18,098 bases of DNA from Microcaldota archaeon (GTDB lineage Archaea; Micrarchaeota; Micrarchaeia; Micrarchaeales; Micrarchaeaceae): contig DAHXLV010000005.1 of assembly GCA_027365815.1 (NCBI GenBank), positions 1 through 18,098 of the forward strand, in the 5' to 3' direction. Position numbers and translations under genes: made by a program. This document shows, one piece after another, positions 6,897-14,470 of the stretch (positions are counted from its first letter, which is position 1; each line of letters opens with the position of its first letter). Under the pieces are notes generated by a model, which did no database searches, was not told the DNA's origin, and saw only the letters and a list, made by a program, of their open reading frames with translations.

Positions 6897-8478
6897 CCTC
6901 TTCTGCTTCTTTCTCGTCCTTCGTCCTGGGGAACCGCCTTGCGACTATGCCCTCAAGCTTCCTCTCTATCCTCTGCTTGTCTGCCTTTGTCAGGTCTCCT
7001 ATATCCCCCGAGAGCTGCTTCACGTATCTTGCTATGGTCTTGTACCTGTTCGCGTTGAAGTTTACCTGCTCCTTGCCGCGCACGTATCTCTGCACGCCCC
7101 TGGCAGCTTCCATCACCGCAAGCTTTATCTCGTCGATTATCTCCTCCTCCTGGGACACCGCCTCCTTGCCCACTCCGGAGTAGGGTATGTAGACGGATGA
7201 GACGTTGACGAATACGCTCACAGGCTGCGTCTCCATGTCTATATTGTACCTTTTCCAGTCTATCTCGTTCGCTGCCTTGGTTATGGCGCAGCTTCCGCTA
7301 TCGAAGAGCAGCGGCACCCTGTTCGCAAACCTCAGTATGTTGCCAGAGTAGCCCTCCTCCTCCTTCTTCCCCGAGTTGCCGCCGTATGAAACTGCCGCCT
7401 CTACCACGAAGGGTATCCCGCCCCTGAATATCCTCGGCTTCCTCTCGACAACAGACATGTGCTCCGGGTCCAGTATGTTCTTGATCGCCACCTTTATCTG
7501 GGCCTCCCCTATCGGCACCACGTAGCTCGCGTCAGGCGCAATCCACTTGACCTTCTTGAACGCGTTCACCAGCATCTCCGCGTCGTCCCAGGTCATGTGC
7601 TTGGGGTCCTTGTCCATGTCTATTGCCGCGTTTGTATCCTTTATCTCAGATATCTTGTTCTGCGTGGTCCTCGCAAACGTATCCACAAGGAAGGAGGACA
7701 CCTTCCTGCTCTGGCTGGCGTGCGCGAAGTCGAGCAGGTCGTTGGTGGACAGGCCAGCCGGGTGCGGCTTTGCTGCAACAGGCCTCTGCGGCAGCGACTC
7801 CACCGACCTGACAAACAGGAACTCCTGCCCGTTCGGATCCACCATCCTTATCTGAAGGTGCGGGTTGGACAGCGCTGTCCTCCTTATATACTCGTAGGCG
7901 CTGTGGTCTCCGCTCTCATACCTTATGTCGGCGAACTCGCCTTCAACTATCAACCCGCTGAACTTTTCATCTATGTCCTGCATCTCTGCTATTATCGGCT
8001 TGTTGTTCACCGTGTTCAGGCTGAGCAGGCACGAATAAGCCTTGCCCTTGCCCGTCGATGACTTGACGCGCAGTGGCTTCCCTGTCGTTATCTGGGAGAA
8101 AAGCAGGCAGCCGGCCGCGCCTATGCCCTGCTGGCCTCTTTGCTGCATATACCTGTGGAACTTTGTGCCTGCGAATATGGTCGCCAGCGCCTTGCCGACA
8201 AAATTCTTCGGTATCCCCGGGCCGTTGTCGGTCACCCTTATCGTATACCTGTTGGGGTTGCCGCCCTCAGCCTTTTTTATTATTACCTCAACATCTGGCA
8301 GTATGCCGGCCTCCTCGCAAGCATCCAACGAATTGGATATGTACTCGTGGACTATTGTCACCAGCGACCTCCCTGCGCCAGAATACCCGAGCATCTGCCT
8401 GTTCTTCTTGAAGAATTCGGCTGCCGAATGCTCCCTGAACTCTGTAAATATCTGATCTGCGCTCGTGGTGCTAGCCAT
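6889..8478 (-). CDS. top6B: DNA topoisomerase VI subunit B
   Basis: ATP-binding subunit of the type IIB topoisomerase that, with subunit A, passes one DNA duplex through another to relax supercoils and separate daughter chromosomes. At 529 residues it has the usual length. The GHKL ATPase motifs are intact: EYISNSLDA (N-box, residues 45-53), DNGPGIP (84-90) and RGQQGIGAAG (114-123). A transducer region follows, ending with an IDWKRY segment typical of the family. The start ATG at 8478 has a GAGG element about 8 bases upstream. It follows the KH-protein gene by 11 bases, probably in one transcript. Subunit A is not in this window. The 3' end overlaps the convergent surface-protein gene. Confidence 0.97.
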   Translation of the reverse strand: MASTTSADQIFTEFREHSAAEFFKKNRQMLGYSGAGRSLVTIVHEYISNSLDACEEAGILPDVEVIIKKAEGGNPNRYTIRVTDNGPGIPKNFVGKALATIFAGTKFHRYMQQRGQQGIGAAGCLLFSQITTGKPLRVKSSTGKGKAYSCLLSLNTVNNKPIIAEMQDIDEKFSGLIVEGEFADIRYESGDHSAYEYIRRTALSNPHLQIRMVDPNGQEFLFVRSVESLPQRPVAAKPHPAGLSTNDLLDFAHASQSRKVSSFLVDTFARTTQNKISEIKDTNAAIDMDKDPKHMTWDDAEMLVNAFKKVKWIAPDASYVVPIGEAQIKVAIKNILDPEHMSVVERKPRIFRGGIPFVVEAAVSYGGNSGKKEEEGYSGNILRFANRVPLLFDSGSCAITKAANEIDWKRYNIDMETQPVSVFVNVSSVYIPYSGVGKEAVSQEEEIIDEIKLAVMEAARGVQRYVRGKEQVNFNANRYKTIARYVKQLSGDIGDLTKADKQRIERKLEGIVARRFPRTKDEKEAEEAM

Positions 8479-8489
8479 ACATGGTCGCC

Positions 8490-9011
8490 TCAGAAGTCTG
8501 GCCTGTGCGCCGCCTCCTTGTTCTTCCTGTGCGCGGCTTCCATCCTCAGGTAGGCAAGCCTGTGCGTGCCTCCCTCAACAAGGGTGTTTACCGCTGTTTC
8601 CGCCTCTCTTATTTCATCAATGCTGCCTATAAAGCTTACAGTGTCGCCGTATATACACATCTTTGCCGAGCTCACCCCCTCTATGTACTTTTTTGTGCGC
8701 CCGTTTTCCCCTATTATCCTGGCTTTTATGCGCCTGACCCTGGTTTCGCTACCAAGCTCCTCCTTCAGGTCTATCGATGCGAAATAGCAGTTGTCGCCAA
8801 GCAGCAGCCTTGCCACCTCAATGTCAAAGCCCCTCCCGAAAGCCTGCAGCACGCCTTTGGCTACGAACTCGCCGTATGGCTTGCCTGATATGATGGCAAT
8901 GTCGCCCTCTATGGCTATCCTGCAGCCGCATGCGCTCTCTATGCCTTTGCGCGCCTTAGCAGCCTTCCTCAGCTCAGCCAGCCTCTCGGCCGGCATGTAA
9001 ACCTCCTCCAT
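8490..9011 (-). CDS. Pno1/Dim2-type KH-domain ribosome assembly protein
   Basis: A 173-residue protein with two KH domains, of the archaeal Pno1/Dim2 type that binds the 3' end of maturing 16S rRNA during small-subunit assembly. Family marks are AFGRGF (57-62, the usual AIGRGF position) and the second KH loop GENG (101-104). The first KH loop, where GxxG is often found, reads as an Ala/Lys-rich stretch, so that domain probably does not bind RNA in the standard way. Two starts are possible. ATG 9011 fits a TATA box 27 bases upstream and keeps the first beta strand (EEVYMP); ATG 8996 has a perfect GGAGGAGGT just before it. I prefer 9011 because the strand aligns with the family. The C-terminus is basic. 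Probably co-transcribed with top6B. Confidence 0.88.
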   Translation of the reverse strand: MEEVYMPAERLAELRKAAKARKGIESACGCRIAIEGDIAIISGKPYGEFVAKGVLQAFGRGFDIEVARLLLGDNCYFASIDLKEELGSETRVRRIKARIIGENGRTKKYIEGVSSAKMCIYGDTVSFIGSIDEIREAETAVNTLVEGGTHRLAYLRMEAAHRKNKEAAHRPDF

Positions 9012-9032
9012 ATCAACACATGTTATCCATTC

Positions 9033-9052
9033 TGTTATTAAAAGGCTTTTTG
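9033..9052 (-). promoter_or_regulatory. Archaeal BRE/TATA box for the KH protein-top6B operon
   Basis: Read on the minus strand this is an AAAAAGCC BRE-like element followed by TTTTAATAAC. Its centre is about 27 bases from ATG 9011, fitting a leaderless transcript that begins at that codon. Confidence 0.5.
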
Positions 9053-9125
9053 ACGAGAGCGGGAAGCCCGATGCAATACCGGAAGGGAGAAACGGCGCAC
9101 TACCTTCCCCTAATCCTGGCACCGC

Positions 9126-9150
9126 AAAGCTTTAAATATCTATATATTCA
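9126..9150 (+). promoter_or_regulatory. Strong double archaeal TATA region before the coiled-coil/winged-helix gene
   Basis: A BRE-like CAAAGC runs into CTTTAAATATC (9130-9140), followed by a second AT element TATATATTC (9141-9149). The second is centred 27 bases before ATG 9172, and the first would give a leader of about 10 bases. Between this and 9012 I see only the divergent promoter. Confidence 0.65.
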
Positions 9151-9171
9151 CAATAGATTCGTGATTTAGTC

Positions 9172-9756
9172 ATGATTCATAAACGGAAGGGTCATGAAAC
9201 AGTCGGGGAGGGTTCGATGCGTTCCAAAAAAAGCATAGAAAATGCGCTTGTAGAGATTCAAAAAAGCATAGCAAACATAAAAGAGAAGACCGACAAGGAG
9301 AAGGAGCTCCTGTCGGAGAAGGAGAAATCCGAGGAGACATCCTCGAACCTGCTCTCATTGGTCAAATATATGGTTGATGAGAACAGGCGCACTACAATGC
9401 TGCTGAAGAGCATTCAAGAGAACATGGCAAGGCTCGAAAGTGGAATTCGCGACAATTCCTACTACGAGGACGAGGAGGTAGAGGACCAAAGACAGAACAT
9501 AATCAGAGGCGCACGGGAAGTACCTATATCTTGGCTTGATGCCGAGATACTCAAGAACGTACAGGTTCTTGGTATGGCCTGCGCCGATGATGTTAAGAAA
9601 AGGATGAATTACAAGGGCAGGAACGCCGCATCGGTGAGGCTGAACAAGCTATACAAGCTAGGCATCCTGGAGAGGTTCCAGCTCGGCCGGAAGGTCTACT
9701 ACAAGTACGACGCCGGCAAGGCATCGGATACGCTAATTGTTTCACCCCCACAGTAA
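9172..9756 (+). CDS. Coiled-coil protein with C-terminal winged helix, regulator-like
   Basis: A 194-residue protein. Residues about 17-95 are a long, highly charged coiled coil. An acidic linker (YYEDEEVEDQ, 98-107) follows. Residues about 118-182 form a winged helix-turn-helix: ILKNVQVLGMACADDVKKRM, then a recognition-type helix NAASVRLNKLYKLGILERF, and a wing ending KVYYKYD. The pattern suggests a DNA-binding or chromatin-associated regulator that oligomerises through its coil. No specific family recognised. The promoter favours ATG 9172; an in-frame ATG at 9217 has GGGAGGG a few bases upstream and is a credible second start. It is a single-gene unit with a terminator behind it. Confidence 0.82.
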   Translation: MIHKRKGHETVGEGSMRSKKSIENALVEIQKSIANIKEKTDKEKELLSEKEKSEETSSNLLSLVKYMVDENRRTTMLLKSIQENMARLESGIRDNSYYEDEEVEDQRQNIIRGAREVPISWLDAEILKNVQVLGMACADDVKKRMNYKGRNAASVRLNKLYKLGILERFQLGRKVYYKYDAGKASDTLIVSPPQ

Positions 9757-9787
9757 GAGGAGCCCTTAGGAGCTCCTCACCCTTTTA
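9757..9787 (+). terminator. Hairpin followed by T-run
   Basis: Perfect 7-bp stem GAGGAGC (9757-9763) with GCTCCTC (9772-9778), an 8-base loop, and a CCCTTTT tract 4 bases later. It starts immediately after the TAA of the coiled-coil/winged-helix gene. This looks like an intrinsic terminator, though archaeal termination often needs only the T-run. Confidence 0.55.
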
Positions 9788-9820
9788 TGCCCCATAGCGG
9801 CCGCCATCCCCCAGCACCAG

Positions 9821-9835
9821 AAACCATAAATATCT
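9821..9835 (+). promoter_or_regulatory. Archaeal BRE/TATA box before the gene at 9864
   Basis: AAACCATAAATATC, centred about 34 bases before ATG 9864, would give a leader of about 8 bases. It closely resembles the core of the TTTAAATATC box before the gene at 9172. Confidence 0.5.
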
Positions 9836-9863
9836 AAAAAAACAGACGACTTGATGAGAGGAA

Positions 9864-10286
9864 ATGGACATACGCGCTTCTGCTGCCGTGCCGCAGCATG
9901 TCATTGAAAAGCATGGCATACCAGACATACTGCGGGGTAGGCCAAAAGAGAGGGTCACGCTGAGGTTTGACCCGCTGGATACCGTCACGCTCCCGGGGTT
10001 CGGTTATGCATCCCACAAAAAAGGCCCGGCCGTCAACCTCCTAAGGAGGGTTGAGGCAAAAGGGCTGCACAAATGGGCGCCTTACCCAAGCATATCGCTC
10101 CTCATGGTGCCGACAGCGATAAAGCCATCCGAGTCAATGCCTACGGAAAGCTTCAGGCCGCCGTACACGGCTGCGATAGTGGTCTCTGCGTCTGGCATCT
10201 CGGAGATATTGGTGTCGCACGTGGTTGACAGAAGGCTGATCAGCGAGGCTTCGAAGGCAGGCATATACTCCGAGACGGTAGGATGA
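9864..10286 (+). CDS. Unidentified 140-residue protein
   Basis: I do not recognise a family. The protein has no cysteine and no membrane helix. It is moderately basic and rich in Ser, Ala and Pro, with a VTLRFDPLDTV strand-like segment, a GFGYASHKKGP loop and a C-terminal alpha/beta part (AAIVVSASGISEILVSHVV). Support for coding comes from a good TATA box upstream, a GAGAGG purine run before ATG 9864, and the position between a terminator and the next promoter. A smaller minus-strand frame (10082-10321) is less likely because it runs into the promoter of the lysyl-tRNA synthetase gene. Confidence 0.55.
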   Translation: MDIRASAAVPQHVIEKHGIPDILRGRPKERVTLRFDPLDTVTLPGFGYASHKKGPAVNLLRRVEAKGLHKWAPYPSISLLMVPTAIKPSESMPTESFRPPYTAAIVVSASGISEILVSHVVDRRLISEASKAGIYSETVG

Positions 10287-10297
10287 GCCTGCCCGCC

Positions 10298-10310
10298 ATG
10301 TTTTAATACC
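10298..10310 (+). promoter_or_regulatory. Archaeal TATA box for the lysyl-tRNA synthetase gene
   Basis: TTTTAATACC centred about 28 bases before ATG 10333, consistent with a leaderless transcript. Confidence 0.5.
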
Positions 10311-10332
10311 TTACAGGGCATTCTATACCGAT

Positions 10333-11757
10333 ATGATGCCGGAGAATGACATCAGGGATGCCATAGCAAGGATGCCTTATTCCTACAGGGCCAACGCGAT
10401 GGCAGCGCGCGTAAAACGCATGTACGAAAGGTACGAAGGCAAGAAGGTATCGATAGCCGGCAGGATAATGGCGATAAGGAAGTCCGGCAAGCTGATATTC
10501 ATGGATGTGCAGGACAGCACCGGCAGGATACAGGCGTACTTCGACTACTCCTTGATTGGCGAGAAAAGATTCGAGAAGTTAAAGCAGCTCAACGCCGGCG
10601 ACATGATCGGGGTCAGGGGAACCGTCTTCAAGACGACGCCTGGAGAGATAAGCGTAAACGTAAAAGCATACAAGCAGCTTGCGAAGGCGGTCCGGATGCT
10701 GCCTGAAAAGTGGCGCGGGCTCCAGGATACGGAGACAAGGTACAGGAAAAGGTACCTGGACCTGATAATGAACCAGGAATCGAGGGACGTTGCGCTCAAG
10801 AGGAGCGCTGCAGTCAGCCTGATACGGAAGTTCCTCGACAAGAAAGGCTTCATGGAGTTCGAAACCCCGGTGATACAGCCCCTATATGGAGGCGGAGATG
10901 CAGACCCATTCAAGGTCCACGTCAACACCCTCGGCGAGGATGACTACCTCAGGATAGCCAACGAGCTGTATCTAAAGAGACTGATCATAGGAGGTTTCGA
11001 GAAGGTCTACGAGATCTACAAGGCGTTCAGGAACGAGGATATAGACACGACGCACAGCCCGGAATTCACGATGATAGAGTGGTACCAGGCATATGCAGAC
11101 TACAACGGCATGATGGGACTGACGGAGAAGCTGCTCTCATACGTGGCCAACGGCGTATTGGGCTCTGGAGAGCTGACTTATCAGGGGCAGAAGATAAGCA
11201 TGAAGGCCCCGTTTAGGCGCATAAAGTTCATAGACAGCATCAACGAGAAGGTGGGCAGCGACGTCCTGGCCATGACTGACGACGAGCTATGCGCGCTTGC
11301 GGAGAGCAAGGGCATACGGCTTGAGGGCGGCAAGAGGAACCGAGCCCACGCGTACGGCAAGCTTCTAGAGACGCTGGTCCAGCCAGAGCTGGTGCAGCCC
11401 ACATTCGTGATAGACTTCCCAAGGGAGACATCGCCGCTGACGCGGCCGAAAAGGGGCAACCCAAAGCTAGTCGAAAGGTTCGAGCTTTATATATCCGGGA
11501 TCGAGATAGCCAACTCCTATTCTGAGCTCCAGAACCCGGTGATCCAGAAGGAGAACTTCGAAGAGGAAGCGAGAAAGGCCGCGCAGGGGGACAGCGAGGC
11601 CGAGCCGATGGATACCGCTTTTGTAGAGGCGATGGAATATGGCATGCCGCCTACAGGCGGCCTCGGTCTGGGAATAGACAGGCTTGTGATGCTGCTCACA
11701 GACAAGCCCTCCATAAAGGAGGTAATACTCTTCCCGATGGAGAAGCGCGAGTCATAG
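10333..11757 (+). CDS. lysS: Lysyl-tRNA synthetase, class II
   Basis: Charges tRNA-Lys with lysine in the cytoplasm. The 474-residue protein is slightly short for the family. An N-terminal OB-fold anticodon-binding domain (about 37-115, VSIAGRIMAIRKSGKLIFMDVQD) precedes the class II catalytic core. The core has GGGDADPF, the lysine-pocket segment YLRIANELYLKRL, motif 2 FRNEDIDTTHSPEFTMIEWY (FRNE at 232-235) and motif 3 GLGLGIDRL (Arg 450). All the key catalytic elements are present. Many archaea instead use a class I lysyl-tRNA synthetase, so the class II form is worth noting but known in other archaeal groups. The start may be ATG 10333 or the adjacent ATG 10336. It ends 6 bases from the convergent glycosylase gene. 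Confidence 0.97.
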   Translation: MMPENDIRDAIARMPYSYRANAMAARVKRMYERYEGKKVSIAGRIMAIRKSGKLIFMDVQDSTGRIQAYFDYSLIGEKRFEKLKQLNAGDMIGVRGTVFKTTPGEISVNVKAYKQLAKAVRMLPEKWRGLQDTETRYRKRYLDLIMNQESRDVALKRSAAVSLIRKFLDKKGFMEFETPVIQPLYGGGDADPFKVHVNTLGEDDYLRIANELYLKRLIIGGFEKVYEIYKAFRNEDIDTTHSPEFTMIEWYQAYADYNGMMGLTEKLLSYVANGVLGSGELTYQGQKISMKAPFRRIKFIDSINEKVGSDVLAMTDDELCALAESKGIRLEGGKRNRAHAYGKLLETLVQPELVQPTFVIDFPRETSPLTRPKRGNPKLVERFELYISGIEIANSYSELQNPVIQKENFEEEARKAAQGDSEAEPMDTAFVEAMEYGMPPTGGLGLGIDRLVMLLTDKPSIKEVILFPMEKRES

Positions 11758-11763
11758 CCGTAA

Positions 11764-12321
11764 TCAATGCAGCATCGCCCCCAGTTTCCTGAAATCGCCC
11801 TCTATCAGCGGGAGGTTCCTCTTTATCCTTACAGCCGCTGCTGGATGTAAGGTCACAAAATAGTCCCTGTCTTTTTTTATAAGACTGCCGTGGACCTTCA
11901 TTATGCCAACTCTACCGAGCAGCTCCTTCAACGCAACAGCTCCCACGACTATTACGATTTTCGGCTCTATTATATGGATCTGCCTGTAAAGGAAGCGCCT
12001 GCACGCTGCTATCTCTGGATCTGACGGGGCCCTGTTCTTAGGCGGGAAGAACTGCACGACGCTTGTTATGTAAACATCGCTGCGCTCCAGCCCGGCTTTC
12101 TTGAGAAGGGTGTCCAGCAGGCGCCCGCTTATCCCAACGAATGGCCGTCCGGTCTCGTCCTCATGCCTGCCAGGGGCCTGCCCGACAAGCATTACATCCG
12201 CGTCTATAGGGCCTTCCCCGGCAACGAAATTCTTGCTGAGCCCCCATCCTCTCATCCTGCGAGGCAGCTTCCTGTATTCGGCGTTGAGCCTTTCCATCAT
12301 GATCCGCTTATTGGCCGGCAC
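11764..12321 (-). CDS. Uracil-DNA glycosylase, family 4-like, lacking most iron-sulfur cysteines
   Basis: Removes uracil from DNA after cytosine deamination, starting base excision repair. The 185-residue protein shows GQAPGRHEDETGRPFVG (47-63), where family 4 usually has GEGPG or GEAPG, a VVQFFPPKNRAP segment (88-99) and a HPAAA motif (159-163). Typical family 4 enzymes bind a 4Fe-4S cluster through four cysteines: an N-terminal CxxC, one in KCRPP and one further on. Here only C107 remains, so a cluster is unlikely. Start GTG 12321 lies 9 bases after the sortase gene ends and has a GTGATG element before it; ATG 12300 is an alternative. Probably co-transcribed with the sortase gene. Its 3' end is 6 bases from lysS. 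Confidence 0.9.
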   Translation of the reverse strand: MPANKRIMMERLNAEYRKLPRRMRGWGLSKNFVAGEGPIDADVMLVGQAPGRHEDETGRPFVGISGRLLDTLLKKAGLERSDVYITSVVQFFPPKNRAPSDPEIAACRRFLYRQIHIIEPKIVIVVGAVALKELLGRVGIMKVHGSLIKKDRDYFVTLHPAAAVRIKRNLPLIEGDFRKLGAMLH

Positions 12322-12330
12322 GCTGCATCA

Positions 12331-13872
12331 CTACACGTAGTTCGCCACAATATAGGCGCTGCACATCACTCCGTTCGCTCCGCCGCCCGGTTCGCCGGAA
12401 ACTGCATTGTAGATCATAGATTCGATGTAATTGACGAGGCCGACAGATTTGTAGGTCAGCATGCTGCAGGATGGCGTGGTTCCGTTCAGCAGCTTCAAGA
12501 ATTCATAATTCACGGTGAGGTAATCCCCGCTTACGTTGAACGGCGCCGCAAAGTAGTTCACCTCGAACTCGCTGCTGCCGGAGTAGACGGTGGCGCTTGT
12601 TATCCTGATCCCGCTCCTGAGCAGGTACGACCGCGTGCCAGCCAGCCTCGAGTAGTTCGTCACCATGAAGCCAGACAGGGGCATGTTGGACGCGCTCGCC
12701 ACCACGTATGTGTCATAGCTGACGTTGCTGGCATTCAGTATCGCAAGCGCCTCGGTGAAGTTGCGTGCCCCTATCTTGATTGCATTAGCCGAGAAAGCCG
12801 AGAAGCTGCCTCCTATCTCGGCATACAGGGAATTCTGGCTTATCGTAGATGCGTTGCCGTAGAAGAAGCTCGGGGACGCGTATACCGAATGCGGGTACGG
12901 CAGCGACAGGAAAAGCCCAATCAGCCCGATGGCGATGACGATTGCTATCGGGTAGCCAAAGCCGGCTGCGGACCTCCTCATCCCTGCGCCCAGGCCTGCC
13001 AGCTGCCCCTTTTTCATCTTTGCAAGGCGCATGCCGTACCTGCCTGCGATTAGCAGCATGATTATTATCGCAGCGTAGAAAAGCAGCTGCCCTGCAAAGA
13101 TGTGGAACACCGCGACCGCCCTGGATATGCCGGAAAATGCCCATGAATATGCGATGAAGAGCATCCTGCCGAAATTGAGGAGGAGCAGCAGCGCAAGCCC
13201 AGAGACGACCCAGGCGAGCTTCCTTCTTATGCCGCCCTCATACAGGTACGCAACAGGTATCAGGAACATCACAAGCGCGACGAACGTGCCTATCGGGGCG
13301 CAGGTCGTCGCTATCGATATGCTCGTGTTGGCCGCAGAGGTTATCGTTATGCCGTTGAGAGCCACGCCAGGCACGCCGAAAACCTTGAGTGCGTCGTAGA
13401 CGAACGCGGCGTTCATGTTTGCGAAAGCCGCATTCTGCATCAGAAGGGGCATGAGCAGCAGCGGCGAAAGGAAAAACGAATAGATTACCAGCGGAGAGAG
13501 CTTCCTGACCCCGTCAGTTCCGAAAAGTATCAGCACCATCGACACAAGCAAGAACGGGATGAGCAGCGCATCCACCCTGAAGGTCATAAAGACGAAGGAG
13601 AGGGCGACCCTAGAGTATGAAAGTATCATGAAATAGGCTGCGAAGACCGCAAGCCCGTAGACTACCGTGCGTTTATTCCTGTTAAGGTGCAGCTCCTCCT
13701 TCGCCGAGAAGACTATAAACACGAAGAGCATCAGCATTACTACTATGATATACGAGGCAGGGTCGGTGTCGAGCACCGAGAAGCTGGTCGCCAGGAGCGT
13801 TCCGAAGGTCGCCAGGAGCATCGCGGCGAACAGTATGGCTATGCCAAGTGCCTTTCCAGGATCTGTACGCAT
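12331..13872 (-). CDS. Exosortase/archaeosortase-family transpeptidase with large extracytoplasmic C-terminal domain
   Basis: A predicted membrane cysteine protease/transpeptidase that cuts and anchors surface proteins with a C-terminal sorting signal. From ATG 13872 it has 513 residues. About eight membrane helices fill residues 8-280. They carry the Cys-Arg-His triad: C191 in TTCAPIG, R236 in NFGRMLF, H257 in FHIFAG. The R-to-H spacing of 21 matches exosortases more than archaeosortase A, which uses Arg in the last place. After another helix (about 306-325) comes an unusual 185-residue sequon-rich domain, presumably outside the cell. GTG 13881 is an alternative start. Family members usually sit near a substrate with a PGF-CTERM-type tail; none is visible here. 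Confidence 0.82.
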   Translation of the reverse strand: MRTDPGKALGIAILFAAMLLATFGTLLATSFSVLDTDPASYIIVVMLMLFVFIVFSAKEELHLNRNKRTVVYGLAVFAAYFMILSYSRVALSFVFMTFRVDALLIPFLLVSMVLILFGTDGVRKLSPLVIYSFFLSPLLLMPLLMQNAAFANMNAAFVYDALKVFGVPGVALNGITITSAANTSISIATTCAPIGTFVALVMFLIPVAYLYEGGIRRKLAWVVSGLALLLLLNFGRMLFIAYSWAFSGISRAVAVFHIFAGQLLFYAAIIIMLLIAGRYGMRLAKMKKGQLAGLGAGMRRSAAGFGYPIAIVIAIGLIGLFLSLPYPHSVYASPSFFYGNASTISQNSLYAEIGGSFSAFSANAIKIGARNFTEALAILNASNVSYDTYVVASASNMPLSGFMVTNYSRLAGTRSYLLRSGIRITSATVYSGSSEFEVNYFAAPFNVSGDYLTVNYEFLKLLNGTTPSCSMLTYKSVGLVNYIESMIYNAVSGEPGGGANGVMCSAYIVANYV

Positions 13873-13943
13873 GCAAAACACATTAAGCAGTGTCCTCGGT
13901 CGAAATGGGCTTCATCACAAGTCAGTAGTTACTCTTGTCTTCA

Positions 13944-13958
13944 CAGGACATAAAGTTA
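13944..13958 (-). promoter_or_regulatory. Possible TATA box for the sortase gene
   Basis: On the minus strand AACTTTATG lies about 75 bases before ATG 13872, which would leave a leader of roughly 50 bases. The rest of the gap holds no better AT-rich element. Weak call. Confidence 0.25.
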
Positions 13959-13965
13959 CTGCCAA

Positions 13966-13980
13966 GCAATATTAATAAGC
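13966..13980 (+). promoter_or_regulatory. Archaeal TATA box for archease
   Basis: CAATATTAATAAGC, centred about 28 bases before ATG 14003, fits a leaderless transcript. It shares the 120-base divergent gap with the sortase promoter. Confidence 0.5.
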
Positions 13981-14002
13981 AATCGCATAAAATAACGATG
14001 GT

Positions 14003-14446
14003 ATGCCAGGAAGGAAGGGGTATTCGTTCACGAACCATACGGCCGATGTGGAGCTGGTAGCCCGCGGAAAGACGCTTGAAGAGGCGTTCAGAAACGCCGC
14101 GCTGGCCATGTTCGACACATCAGCGGATATAGCCGCACTCACAAGGCTGAAAGGCGGCGCGAAGAGGCTGAATATCCGCGAAAGGGCTTCAACGCTGGAG
14201 GACCTTCTCTGGGCGATGCTGCAGGGTGCGCTGTCCATTGCAGACGCAAAGGGAGTATACTGCTACAAGGTTGACAGAATGCTCATAAAGGAATCAAAAG
14301 GGGGCTACACGATCGATGCACAATTCTCAGCAAGAGGGGAGAAACCGGAATACTCGATAATATACGTCAAGGGCGTCTCGAGGTTCGACATGCGTGTTGG
14401 CAAAACGAAGAATGGGTTCACTGCGCGCGCCGTTCTTGACGTGTAA
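14003..14446 (+). CDS. Archease, activator of the RtcB RNA ligase
   Basis: Small cofactor protein that promotes guanylylation and turnover of the tRNA-splicing ligase RtcB. At 147 residues it has the usual length. The N-terminal signature is clear: FTNHTADVELVARGKTLEEA (9-28), including the His-Thr-Ala-Asp of the metal-binding site, then FRNAALAMFDTSAD. The C-terminal Asp within the final ARAVLDV is in the expected place for another metal ligand. An LEDLLWAMLQGAL helix lies between. The ATG at 14003 is preferred because the product begins close to the conserved region and follows a TATA box at leaderless spacing. RtcB itself is not in this window. Confidence 0.95.
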   Translation: MPGRKGYSFTNHTADVELVARGKTLEEAFRNAALAMFDTSADIAALTRLKGGAKRLNIRERASTLEDLLWAMLQGALSIADAKGVYCYKVDRMLIKESKGGYTIDAQFSARGEKPEYSIIYVKGVSRFDMRVGKTKNGFTARAVLDV

Positions 14447-14470
14447 ACTCGAGCGCCGCCAAAGCCAGCC

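Noticed and set aside
7459..8061. Plus-strand open frame of 200 codons
   Set aside because: Antisense to topoisomerase VI subunit B, which is unmistakable; the product looks like a codon shadow.
12163..13053. Plus-strand open frame of 296 codons
   Set aside because: It is antisense to the glycosylase and sortase genes, whose products carry clear motifs. Its product is His/Arg/Cys-rich without any family-like pattern, typical of shadow frames in GC-rich coding DNA.
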